This document shows, piece after piece, positions 8,021-16,559 of a stretch of DNA of 64,000 nucleotides. Position numbers and translations under genes: made by a program. The notes under the pieces were generated by a model. The model ran no database searches and was not told the DNA's origin. It saw only the letters and a list, made by a program, of their open reading frames with translations. Within the stretch, counting starts at the first letter, position 1; each line of letters opens with the position of its first letter. The DNA comes from Cryomorpha ignava (GTDB taxonomy: Bacteria; Bacteroidota; Bacteroidia; Flavobacteriales_D; Cryomorphaceae): contig NZ_JAAGVY010000020.1 of assembly GCF_010686655.1 (NCBI RefSeq), forward strand, positions 17,485 through 81,484. The letters are read 5' to 3'.

Positions 8021-10180
8021 ATGAAAAATCTTCTACTCTCATTGTTTTCTGGTCTTTTCTTTTCGGCACTTTCAGCCCAGATTATCGTGCCAATCGAAAC
8101 CACAAATTCTTTTGAACTCACAACTTGCCAAAACCTTCTGATTACCGCAAATCCATATTCAGGATCTACAGTTCAGAGCATTAACGTTTTGATTTCCGAC
8201 ACTTCATCGTACACGGCAATTCTCAACCCCACCTATTTTCCGCAGGAATGGGATCTTGATTCGGCTTCTGAATTGCGTTTTTACGATGGGTTTGAAAGTT
8301 CTGCCAATTTGCTCGGCGCATACAATTCTACGACTCATCCTAACGGGTTTTTAATAGACATTGAAACCGACAGCCTACGCGTTGAGTTTGAAACCGCGGA
8401 TGGAAGTGCAGGAAATGGTTTTGGGTTATACATCCTTTGCAATGAAACTTTCCAAACGCTGCCAACTGCAAAATTTAAACCCCAGCTTTCTGAAAACTGG
8501 TATTTTGACGAAGATGAAAATATGTATGCCCTTCGTTCCTGTCTCAATGACAGCATTCATTTGGCTTTAGATCCTGTATTTCTAAATCCGGGTTTAGAAA
8601 ACCAAAACGCAGATTCCGTTTTAATAAAATGGGCACTCGGCGATCGTTCCTTTAAGCGCGAAAAAGGCCTAACATCCATAAATCATGTTTATACTGAGGG
8701 AAGCGGATATTTGGTAACCGTTTATTCGCAAGACACTTTGGGTGCAGAATCTTATTTAAAATTTATGGTTCGAAACTCACCAACTCCTACTTACTCTGTA
8801 AATACTGATCAGCCTTTTTGTCTAAATGAACCGTCAGAAGTGGAGGGAGGAATGAATGGAGATGTGGTGGTTGGTGCCGAAGCCGGTTTTGGCGCGACCT
8901 CCATTACAGAGTTTTATGGCACTGCAATATATCTTCCAGATGGTGATGGCGAAAATTACACCACAACGATTGAAGTATCTGGTTTCCCTGAAGGAACAAC
9001 CATTTCTTCTGCGTCAGACATGGCTGCATTGTGCATAAACATGGAACATTCGTATTTGGGCGATCTCGAAATGATGCTAACCTGTCCTGATGGGACTGAT
9101 ATTAATATTTTTAATTCATATGCCGGCGATGGATTGTTCGAAGGTGGATTTGGAGGTGGTGGAACTTATCTTGGAGATGCAAATGATGGGAATGACTTTT
9201 TAATTCCAGGCATGGGTTTTGACTATTGCTTTAGCGATGATGCGGAATGGGGAACTTTAGGCGACGAATTTGGATTAGGAAATACAGTTCAAGTTTCAAC
9301 ATTTCAAAACGGGAATGCTATGTCTCCAGGCACTTATCTTCCCGAAGAGAGTTTTGAGAATTTTATTGGCTGTCCCGCAAATGGTGAGTGGATTCTAACT
9401 GTCCGTGATAATATATATTTTGACGACGGTTACATTTTTGACTGGAGCCTTGGTTTTAGCGAAGACTTAAGCAATTCGGGCTTTCAAAATGAGCTGGTTG
9501 CTGCAATATGGGAACCAAATAGTTGGATATCATCTGTAAATGAAGGATCTGTTGAAATAACCCCGCAAAGCGCCGAAGCACAACAAGTAACTTTTACTGT
9601 AACAGATGAAAATGGCTGTAATTTTTCCAGAGATCTCACAATCCAAATTTCGGATACGCTAACAACCCTGAACGACTCTTTAATCTGCAACCTCGCTTAT
9701 AATCTTCAGTGGCCAACATCACTCGGTGAACTCAATTTTATCTCGGGTCCTTCTTCAGACGTTACGATCTCAAATTCAGGAGAAATATTTGAAATCGAAG
9801 TTCCCGAAGCAGGTAATTATACTTTCGAATTAAACTATTTTGATTGCAGCAGCGCAGCACTGGCAAATCTCGTATTTCTCGAAGAAGACAATCCGGCCTG
9901 CATTACTGGAATAAACGATATTGACTTCATCAAAGAATTTACTATCGCGCCAAATCCTGCGTCAAATTATGCTGAAGTGAAGTTTGAAATCAAAAAAGCA
10001 CAAGAGGTGCAAATCACAATAAGCACGCTAGATGGTAAAGTGGTTTCGAAAGAGAAATATCACTTCACGACTGGCGATCAAAATCGACGGGTAAATCTCG
10101 ATAAGTTTGAGTCAGGCGCGTATCTGATTACGCTTCTTGGCGAGACTTTTAAGGCTTCCGGATTGCTGATAAAACAATAA
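8021..10180 (+). CDS. T9SS-secreted protein with P-domain, type A sorting domain
   Basis: This 719-residue protein has a signal peptide (MKNLLLSLFSGLFFSALSAQ). Next is a CUB-like region (about 25-150; LRFYDGFESSANLLGAYNST), a PKD-like segment (about 190-250), and a proprotein-convertase P-domain (about 290-490; CINMEHSYLGDLEMMLTCPD, then a Gly-rich GGGGTYLGDANDG loop and CPANGEWILTVRDNI). The last 80 residues (FTIAPNPASNYAEVKFEIK...) are a type A T9SS sorting domain, cleaved when the cargo is attached to the cell surface or released. No protease domain is present, so it is more likely an adhesive or structural protein. It shares its layout with the protein at 10734-13724, which has a type B domain instead. 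Confidence 0.88.
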   Translation: MKNLLLSLFSGLFFSALSAQIIVPIETTNSFELTTCQNLLITANPYSGSTVQSINVLISDTSSYTAILNPTYFPQEWDLDSASELRFYDGFESSANLLGAYNSTTHPNGFLIDIETDSLRVEFETADGSAGNGFGLYILCNETFQTLPTAKFKPQLSENWYFDEDENMYALRSCLNDSIHLALDPVFLNPGLENQNADSVLIKWALGDRSFKREKGLTSINHVYTEGSGYLVTVYSQDTLGAESYLKFMVRNSPTPTYSVNTDQPFCLNEPSEVEGGMNGDVVVGAEAGFGATSITEFYGTAIYLPDGDGENYTTTIEVSGFPEGTTISSASDMAALCINMEHSYLGDLEMMLTCPDGTDINIFNSYAGDGLFEGGFGGGGTYLGDANDGNDFLIPGMGFDYCFSDDAEWGTLGDEFGLGNTVQVSTFQNGNAMSPGTYLPEESFENFIGCPANGEWILTVRDNIYFDDGYIFDWSLGFSEDLSNSGFQNELVAAIWEPNSWISSVNEGSVEITPQSAEAQQVTFTVTDENGCNFSRDLTIQISDTLTTLNDSLICNLAYNLQWPTSLGELNFISGPSSDVTISNSGEIFEIEVPEAGNYTFELNYFDCSSAALANLVFLEEDNPACITGINDIDFIKEFTIAPNPASNYAEVKFEIKKAQEVQITISTLDGKVVSKEKYHFTTGDQNRRVNLDKFESGAYLITLLGETFKASGLLIKQ

Positions 10181-10340
10181 TTTTAAGAAAGTTTGCATTA
10201 AAAGAATTCCACTTTTTACATTTGGCAAATCCGGAATTTTCGCCAATCTTTAGAAATTGGAAATACAATAATGATATATTTGCAATACTAAAGGTCAACT
10301 AAATTGATCTTTTTACGTCATTCTTTTTAAATAAACCCTT

Positions 10341-10721
10341 ATGAAATCCATCCTGATACTCTTTTTTCTCGGAGTTTCCCTTTCCGTCTTTTCTCAAGGC
10401 GATTTTGATAAACGACTTTTGGCTAAGTTTAGTGAGGAAAGAATTGAAGAACTAACTAAAGATCATACAGCAGTAATAGAATATTGGACTTATTACTTAG
10501 ACAATAGCTATATTATTATTGATGGAGATGCCACAGGCAAGCTTCTGGCTTCTGGCCAATCAATAAGAATTAAGACTTTAAAAGACTTCAATATTTTGAA
10601 TTATGATTTGCACATGGATAGAAACATAAGGAAAACTTATGACATCAAAGGAACAAATAGCTATTTGATCTTATTGTCAAACAACGAATTCTCGAAAGCT
10701 TTTAGTAACCAAAGAAAATAA
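10341..10721 (+). CDS. Small secreted protein of unknown function
   Basis: The product is 126 residues with a signal peptide MKSILILFFLGVSLSVFSQG. The mature part (about 106 residues) is soluble and mixed alpha/beta with several Tyr and Asp residues (YWTYYLDNSYIIIDGDATGK). No family is recognised and there is no sorting domain, so it may stay in the periplasm. It lies 12 bp before the next large secreted protein, so the two are probably co-transcribed. It could be a partner or chaperone of that protein, which is only a guess from position. Confidence 0.7.
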   Translation: MKSILILFFLGVSLSVFSQGDFDKRLLAKFSEERIEELTKDHTAVIEYWTYYLDNSYIIIDGDATGKLLASGQSIRIKTLKDFNILNYDLHMDRNIRKTYDIKGTNSYLILLSNNEFSKAFSNQRK

Positions 10722-10733
10722 TCCCGTAACATT

Positions 10734-13724
10734 ATGAAGTTATTTTTAAAATCATTCTTTTTCGCTGGATTATTTGTAGTCACAAATATTCAAACAGCGT
10801 TCGCGCAACCTATCGAAGTAGCGATCTCTGAAGAAGGAACACATGAAAGTATTAATTGTCAGCAATACCTGATATTAACAGATAGCAACGCTGATAATGG
10901 AAATTATGAAGAGAATGAATCCTTCGAAGCCACATTGTGTTTTACATCTATAGAAGGTGATATCGCTCAAGTGCAAATACTTCCAACGAACCCTGCAACA
11001 GGAAATGTTTGGGACATTGATGGAAACAGCTCATTGTTTATCTATGAAGGCACTGGTACGTCCGGTACGCTTTTAGGCGAGTTCAATAGTGAATCTGATC
11101 CGGAAGGTGTTTTTTTTACCACTGACGTGGCTTGCCTTACATTCGTATTTATCTCTGGTAGCAGTAGTTCGGGCGAAGGATTCTTAGCAGAAATCAAGTG
11201 CTTGGAAGACCATCAACCTTTCGATATTGTTGTTGCAGCTATTGATCCTACTGAGTATTCATCTCAAGACTTTGATGGATTAAACTCTGCTGACTCTGTT
11301 CTTACCATTTGCTACCAAGATTCGATTTCATTTCAAACTATTCTAAATTTCCCTCTCTCCGACGCTACCGGAAACGGTTATGAACAATCGTTGGAGTCCA
11401 CCAATATTATATGGAGTTGGGGCGATGGAAGCACGGATCAAGGGCTTGGTTTAGATGTAAATGGACATGTTTATGAACCATTTGGTGGTTTCTTACTCAC
11501 CATTACTGCCATTGATCAAATGGGACGACAAGAGGTAGTTAGAATAAATGTTCTAGTTGCGCCTAGACCGATATTTACAGGATTATTATTTAAAGACACA
11601 CTTTGTATTGGCGATACTACACAATTAACAGGTGGTATCTTATTACAAGATACTGTTGGTGTAGTCCGAAATACCGGAGCCATCAATATATACTTAGATT
11701 CGACTGATTCCTTAGCACTTCCAGACGTTCCTGGTGGTCAGGTTACAACATATTCTACTGGCATTAATATTTCCAATTTTGCAAATGATCCGGTAATTAC
11801 TGACCCTGGAGATTTTGTAGAAATTTGCTTAAACATGGAGCATTCATATTTAGGAGATTTAGAAGCATGGTTGACTTGTCCAAATGGCCAAACCGCTGCG
11901 CTTTTTCAGGGGTATGGGGGAGCAGGAGTATATCCAGGAAATGGCTTTGGTGGAGGAGGAACCTTTTTGGGAGCGGCCATTGACAGCGACGACCTGCCTG
12001 ATAGTATGGGAGTGGGCTTTGATTATTGTTTTTCTGACGATTTAGCAACACTTGGAACGATGGCTTTTGAATTGAGTGAAGGCAATACCGTTCCTGCTTC
12101 CACCGGGAATGCAATGATTTCAGGAACTTATTTACCAGAAGAAGAATTTCTTTCCTCATTTTTAGGCTGCCCCGTGAATGGACCTTGGACCTTAAACGTT
12201 ACGGATAATCTGGGGTCAGACAATGGATTTATTTACAGCTGGAATATCGAATTCTCTTCTGATTTTTATATTGATACTGTTTACTACTCACCGACCATTG
12301 TAAATGCCTATTGGGAAGAAAATGATGATATTGTCATTAACAATGATACCATCGTGACAGTAGTACCATCATTTCCTGGTAATAATGGATTTACTTTTAT
12401 TGTAGAAGACAGCTTTGGCTGCATTCATGACACAACATTTAATGTATATGTTCGTCCTTCATTAAATATCAATGATGACTTGGCATGTGATTTAACGCAT
12501 ACACTTACCCCTACCAACGAAAACGATGCAACTTGGACAGTCATTAGTACACCGTCTGAAAATTCTACCGTCGAATGGGACTTCATCTCCGGAGCAACCG
12601 CCAATATAACCGTAAATGAGTACGGGCTTTATACTTTTTTCATTAAAGAATCCGAAGAGTATTGCGGATACGAAGACTCTGCGACAATTGACTTCAGACC
12701 CGATCCGAAAGTCTTGCCGCTTATTAGTGATACCACCCTTTGTATTGGTGCATCTATCTTTCTCGATGCCGGGCCGCAAGATGCCAACTCAGGGAATTTT
12801 GATATTACCTGGATTAGCAGTACCGCCGGAGTTATTAATACCGAAGACTATTCTATTACAGTAGATGAAACAGGGATTTATTCAGTTATCATTGCCGGAC
12901 ATTGTGGTGTGGCAGGCGATACTACTGATGTAATAGCCATAACCATAGAATTTGAAGGGAATACAATATGTGGCCTTCAGTCTGCCGCCAGTGCCAATGT
13001 AGCACCGCAGGGCACAGGCTTCTGGAGCGCTGCCGAAAACATCTCTTTTACAAATGCAAATCAAACAGGTACGCAAATCTCTTCAAGCGACTTTGGTACC
13101 TATCCAATCACTTATACCGACTACCGCTGCATAGACGACGGTGTAACCCGTGACGTTACTTTTGTAGAGCAACCCGAGGTGCAGGTCGTACCGGCCAATC
13201 CCGACTTTTGTGCCGATAAGCAGTCTCTTATTCTCTCGGCAATAGTTTCCGGAAGCCATAATGGATCTTATACTTGGTCGATTAACGGAACTCCAGAACT
13301 TGGTGACAATGATTCGCTGTTTTTCCCACCGGATTATTTTACCCCACTTGAAGATTATGTAATAAGAGTTACCGTTCGTGATTTCTACAATGTATGTCAG
13401 CTCGCAACGGGCGATGCCAATTTTACGGGAAGGCAGTGCGAATACAACATCCCTAATGTTGTAACGCCAAACGCAGATGGCAAAAACGATAAATTTGAAA
13501 TAGAATATATTCACTTATTCCCGGGCACTAAGCTTCGCGTTTACGACAGATGGGGAAAAACGGTATTCGAACAGGCAGATTACGATAAGTATCAGGCGAG
13601 CACTGGTGGCTGGGATCCGACTGACGTTAATTCCGGAACCTATTTCTTTGAGCTGCTTATACCCTATGCAGAAACTATTGAAACAGGCTATATTCAAGTG
13701 CTGAAAGACGGATCAGGAGACTAA
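10734..13724 (+). CDS. T9SS-secreted protein with P-domain, type B sorting domain
   Basis: The product is 996 residues with a signal peptide (about 1-24, ending TAFAQ). A CUB-like region (LFIYEGTGTSGTLLGEFNSE) is followed by a PKD-like segment (IIWSWGDGSTDQGLGLDVNG), then a P-domain around residues 330-520 (CLNMEHSYLGDLEAWLTCPN and CPVNGPWTLNVTDNLGSDNG). About 300 residues of Ig-like or PKD-like segments follow. The last 95 residues (NIPNVVTPNADGKNDKFEIE ... LRVYDRWGKTVFEQADY) are a gliding-motility-associated type B domain, which usually needs a PorP/SprF partner for export. The first 500 residues align segment by segment with the product of 8021-10180. Cysteines are frequent, as expected for an extracellular protein. 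Confidence 0.88.
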   Translation: MKLFLKSFFFAGLFVVTNIQTAFAQPIEVAISEEGTHESINCQQYLILTDSNADNGNYEENESFEATLCFTSIEGDIAQVQILPTNPATGNVWDIDGNSSLFIYEGTGTSGTLLGEFNSESDPEGVFFTTDVACLTFVFISGSSSSGEGFLAEIKCLEDHQPFDIVVAAIDPTEYSSQDFDGLNSADSVLTICYQDSISFQTILNFPLSDATGNGYEQSLESTNIIWSWGDGSTDQGLGLDVNGHVYEPFGGFLLTITAIDQMGRQEVVRINVLVAPRPIFTGLLFKDTLCIGDTTQLTGGILLQDTVGVVRNTGAINIYLDSTDSLALPDVPGGQVTTYSTGINISNFANDPVITDPGDFVEICLNMEHSYLGDLEAWLTCPNGQTAALFQGYGGAGVYPGNGFGGGGTFLGAAIDSDDLPDSMGVGFDYCFSDDLATLGTMAFELSEGNTVPASTGNAMISGTYLPEEEFLSSFLGCPVNGPWTLNVTDNLGSDNGFIYSWNIEFSSDFYIDTVYYSPTIVNAYWEENDDIVINNDTIVTVVPSFPGNNGFTFIVEDSFGCIHDTTFNVYVRPSLNINDDLACDLTHTLTPTNENDATWTVISTPSENSTVEWDFISGATANITVNEYGLYTFFIKESEEYCGYEDSATIDFRPDPKVLPLISDTTLCIGASIFLDAGPQDANSGNFDITWISSTAGVINTEDYSITVDETGIYSVIIAGHCGVAGDTTDVIAITIEFEGNTICGLQSAASANVAPQGTGFWSAAENISFTNANQTGTQISSSDFGTYPITYTDYRCIDDGVTRDVTFVEQPEVQVVPANPDFCADKQSLILSAIVSGSHNGSYTWSINGTPELGDNDSLFFPPDYFTPLEDYVIRVTVRDFYNVCQLATGDANFTGRQCEYNIPNVVTPNADGKNDKFEIEYIHLFPGTKLRVYDRWGKTVFEQADYDKYQASTGGWDPTDVNSGTYFFELLIPYAETIETGYIQVLKDGSGD

Positions 13725-13750
13725 TTTGCTTCAAAAGAATAAAATTTCAA

Positions 13751-13784
13751 AAGCCCGGGAACTATTTTCCGGGCTTCTTCTTTA
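13751..13784 (+). terminator. Rho-independent terminator after the secreted protein
   Basis: An 8-bp stem AAGCCCGG / CCGGGCTT with a loop GAACTATTTT is followed by TCTTCTTTAT. It closes the transcription unit ending at 13724, before metF. Confidence 0.75.
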
Positions 13785-13790
13785 TACCAT

Positions 13791-13798
13791 TATATTTG
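13791..13798 (+). promoter_or_regulatory. Possible -7 box of the metF promoter
   Basis: TATATTTG fits the Bacteroidota -7 consensus TAnnTTTG and lies 18 nt before the GTG start of metF. A good TTTG -33 box is not evident; the expected place overlaps the terminator. Confidence 0.4.
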
Positions 13799-13816
13799 TC
13801 GCCATAAAATTTTGCC

Positions 13817-14776
13817 GTGAAAATAACTGAGCATCTCCAAAACAGTAAAAAAACATTATTCTCTTTTGAAATCCTTCCCCCGCTAAAAGGCAAAAGGATT
13901 GATGATATTTTTGAAGGTATTGATCCACTGATGGAATTTAATCCCCCCTTCATTAATGTTACTTACCACCGTGAGGAATATGTCTATAAAAAGTTCCCGA
14001 ACGACCTGCTCAAAAAGATAAGCATTCGCAAGCGACCGGGAACAGTAGGTATCTGCGCGGCGATAATGAATAAATACGATATCGATGCAGTGCCGCACCT
14101 TATTTGCGGAGGCTTTTCGGTAGAAGAAACCGAAAATGCACTTATTGACTTACAGTTTTTGGGCATAGACAATGTGCTCGCGCTGCGCGGGGATGCAATA
14201 AACGGTGAAAGTACTTTTAAACCCGAAGAAAATGGTCACCGCTATGCAGTTGATCTAATAACCCAGATATCCGATATGAATAAGGGCAAGCTGCTTCACG
14301 AAGAAAGTCAGCATTCTGCAAAGAGCTTATTCTGTATTGGAACAGCCGGTTATCCCGAAAAACATTATGAGTCGATGAGTATGAAAACCGACCTCACCTA
14401 TCTGAAGCACAAGGTAGATGCCGGTGCGGATTACATTACTACACAGATGTTTTTTGACAACAAAAAGTATTTTGATTTTGTAGATCGTTGCCGCGCTATC
14501 GGAATAAATGTGCCAATTATTCCCGGATTAAAACCCATAACCAAGCTCCGCCACATTGCCTTTTTGCCTAAAACATTTTATGTTGATTTTCCGGACGAAC
14601 TCGCCGATGCATTAGTGAAGTGTAAAACCGACGCCGAAGTAAATAAGGTTGGTATAAAATGGGCCATAAAGCAAAGCCAGGAACTTGTAGACGCCAATGC
14701 GCCTTGCATCCACTTTTATACCATGGGCAAATCAGAATCTGTAAAGGCTATTGCAACCGAGGTTTTTGGGAAGTAG
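13817..14776 (+). CDS. metF: Methylenetetrahydrofolate reductase
   Basis: This 319-residue enzyme reduces 5,10-methylene-THF to 5-methyl-THF for methionine synthesis, using FAD in a TIM barrel. Visible signatures are FSFEILPPLKGKRIDDIFEG at the N-terminus with the catalytic Glu, the NVTYHRE segment, HLICGGFSVEETENALIDL, NVLALRGDA, and ADYITTQMFFDNKKYFDFVD. The start is GTG at 13817, supported by the normal N-terminal length. It is a single gene between two terminator or repeat regions; no riboswitch-like leader is visible in the 92 bp upstream. Very confident. Confidence 0.96.
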   Translation: MKITEHLQNSKKTLFSFEILPPLKGKRIDDIFEGIDPLMEFNPPFINVTYHREEYVYKKFPNDLLKKISIRKRPGTVGICAAIMNKYDIDAVPHLICGGFSVEETENALIDLQFLGIDNVLALRGDAINGESTFKPEENGHRYAVDLITQISDMNKGKLLHEESQHSAKSLFCIGTAGYPEKHYESMSMKTDLTYLKHKVDAGADYITTQMFFDNKKYFDFVDRCRAIGINVPIIPGLKPITKLRHIAFLPKTFYVDFPDELADALVKCKTDAEVNKVGIKWAIKQSQELVDANAPCIHFYTMGKSESVKAIATEVFGK

Positions 14777-15070
14777 TTGGTGGGTTAGAAAAATAATTTA
14801 TTTCTATTGACCCGATAACAAAGAAGGCTCGACTCCGCTGCATTCACTTTATCGCTTAAACACGATTTATTTCTGTATGCAACGCGTCGAATCGATGTGA
14901 ATTTTTACGAAAACCACAAATCGAAAAAACGATTATAAACACTTTGTAGTCCCGTAGGGACGACCATTAGTATAGCCTTGAGTTTATTCACTTCGTTCAC
15001 CCTTCGCACTCCCGTTGATCCGGAGGCCGCTTCGCTTAGTTTAACGCAACGTTTTAAATCGCAAGCAAAT
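14777..15070. other. Intergenic region with a GTCCCGTAGGGAC palindrome
   Basis: No gene is supportable here. A short palindrome GTCCCGTAGGGAC (14949-14961) is followed by GACCATTAGTATAGCC; this resembles dispersed REP-like words common in Bacteroidota. The rest is low-information sequence with words such as ctccgctgcattcac that recur near 15760. Confidence 0.4.
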
Positions 15071-15463
15071 TTAAATATCCCACGACTTAGTTTTTAAATC
15101 ATTGATATTAGCAAAATGTTTGTCACGTGTAAAAAGTGCAATATCATTTTCCATCGAAATCGCTGCTATCCAGATATCATTTTCAGGAATACGTTTGCCG
15201 CTGCTTCTTAATTGATTTTTAATTTCTCCGTAATAATTGCCCATTTCTGTTGTGATTGGAAGCACAATAACTTCATTTATCAAAGCATCTATTTGTGTAT
15301 GGTTAGAATCCGATCTTTCTGACTTTTCAGCACCATAGCGTAATTCACCAATTACAATAGCTGGGACATAAGTTTTACAACGCGCAAGTTCCTTTAACAC
15401 TTTCGGTTCTCCTTTGAATAGTGCAATGACAATATTAGTATCCAAAAGACACTTACCATTCAT
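15071..15463 (-). CDS. vapC: VapC-family PIN-domain toxin
   Basis: The 130-residue protein is a PIN-domain endoribonuclease with the four acidic residues in order: Asp8 (LLDTN), Glu40 (GELRYG), Asp96 (ENDIWIAA) and Asp114 (TRDKHF). Such toxins cut tRNA or other RNA and stop growth until neutralised. Its start (15463) overlaps the end of the antitoxin gene (15453) by 11 bp, the usual antitoxin-first arrangement. No sign of decay, unlike the broken PIN pair at 7.4-7.8 kb. High confidence in family; the RNA target is unknown. Confidence 0.93.
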   Translation of the reverse strand: MNGKCLLDTNIVIALFKGEPKVLKELARCKTYVPAIVIGELRYGAEKSERSDSNHTQIDALINEVIVLPITTEMGNYYGEIKNQLRSSGKRIPENDIWIAAISMENDIALFTRDKHFANINDLKTKSWDI

Positions 15464-15677
15464 CTTTGTCTACTTTTTCACAACTTTCTTTAATTGCTTC
15501 TTCCATTGCTTCTAAGTCTTCTATAGATATTGTTCCTGCCAGACTTAAAAGCTTTTCATTAGAAGGCTCATCTTCTGTAGTAAGTGATTTTAGATAATTT
15601 AAAGCATTCATTTTTTCGTGTCTTGCCAATGCATGAAAATAAATCAATAATCGTTTTTCCAGTGCTTTATCGGTCAT
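15453..15677 (-). CDS. Antitoxin of the VapC pair
   Basis: The product is 74 residues. The N-terminal half (KRLLIYFHALARHEKMNALN) is helical. The C-terminal half (SLAGTISIEDLEAMEEAIKE and SCEKVDKDEW) matches the toxin-binding tail found before VapC genes in Bacteroidota. No clear DNA-binding fold is seen, so it may need a dimer to bind its promoter. It is directly upstream of and overlapping vapC. The call rests on position and the tail motif. Confidence 0.85.
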   Translation of the reverse strand: MTDKALEKRLLIYFHALARHEKMNALNYLKSLTTEDEPSNEKLLSLAGTISIEDLEAMEEAIKESCEKVDKDEW

Positions 15678-16110
15678 ACCCTTATAATTTCACAACTATA
15701 AAGATATAGAATTTTTACGATTTATGCTTTAATGGTTTTAATCCACCGAAGTATCAGCTCCGCTGCATTTACTCCTTGCGGTCGTGAGGTCACTTCGTTG
15801 GGTTGCAATGCTGCGGAACAAACGGATGATCAGACGACTAATTTCCACTTTTTGCCAAAACCAATAATATCTTTGGTTCTAATTTTTTGAACCATTAAGG
15901 AATTAAGAAAATTAAGGTCAAGGCTATAAAAGCTTTCCATAAGGATCGCATGGTGTCGACAGTCATACGGCATTACTTATTTTTGCAGAACAACAAACAA
16001 ACTTACAACGACCCGGTAAGGTGTCGCATGTTTGTAGCATACACAATTTACTGATTTCCATGCCGACTCGGTACGTGGTCACACTACTTTCACTTCTTAT
16101 CTAACCAAGG
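15678..16110. other. Intergenic stretch without a supportable gene
   Basis: This stretch is AT-rich upstream of the antitoxin. It contains words shared with 14820-15060 (ctccgctgcatt, cacttcgttgggttg). No ORF with protein-like content is seen on either strand. Tiny frames here are judged random. Confidence 0.4.
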
Positions 16111-16118
16111 TCTATTTA

Positions 16119-16259
16119 GTGTCTGTCCATAAAGTCCACTATCGGCGTTGCACTTGAATTGAAAACAGTTATTGACAAATGTCAACTCCTTGATTTTCAA
16201 TTCTGCATGCGCCTTGCTATTGAACTTTATGATTCAGCCACTTGAGTGTATTGACAGAC
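16119..16259 (+). mobile_element. 141-bp non-coding insertion element, copy 2
   Basis: It starts GTGTCTGTCCAT and ends GTATTGACAGAC, exactly 141 bp like copy 1, and is flanked by an 8-bp direct repeat TCTATTTA (16111-16118 and 16260-16267). The internal arms are ATTGAAAA/TTTTCAAT around TTGACAAATGTCAA, and GGCGTTGCAC pairs partly with GCATGCGCC. It lies in non-coding DNA. Both targets have the form TCTAWTTA. No ORF. Confidence 0.8.
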
Positions 16260-16270
16260 TCTATTTAGGG

Positions 16271-16338
16271 TTTACTAAGGTGCAAGGCTATTCCCAACTA
16301 AGATGCAACTAAATACCAACTAAGGTGCAACTAAGATC
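16271..16338. repeat. Degenerate CTAAGRTGCAA repeats
   Basis: The words actaaggtgcaa, actaagatgcaa, ctaaataccaa and ctaaggtgcaa follow each other right after the 141-bp element. They look like a short decayed tandem repeat. The remaining sequence to 16559 holds no convincing gene. Confidence 0.45.
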
Positions 16339-16559
16339 AAATCACATTTTGTCGGCCACACCTGCTTATTCCAGAACAAAGTGTGTCTCATAAAAATCTT
16401 TGAAGAATTAAAATGCAAAAAACGTTTTCAGTTCCTTATTTCTTCAAATTGAAATCTGAACTGAAGCTAAAAATTCTCTTAACAGTATGCTACTTTGGCG
16501 CCATCCCACGTATAAAATTCTACGACCCCACGCCTCTTCGTAATTCGCAATTAATTTTG

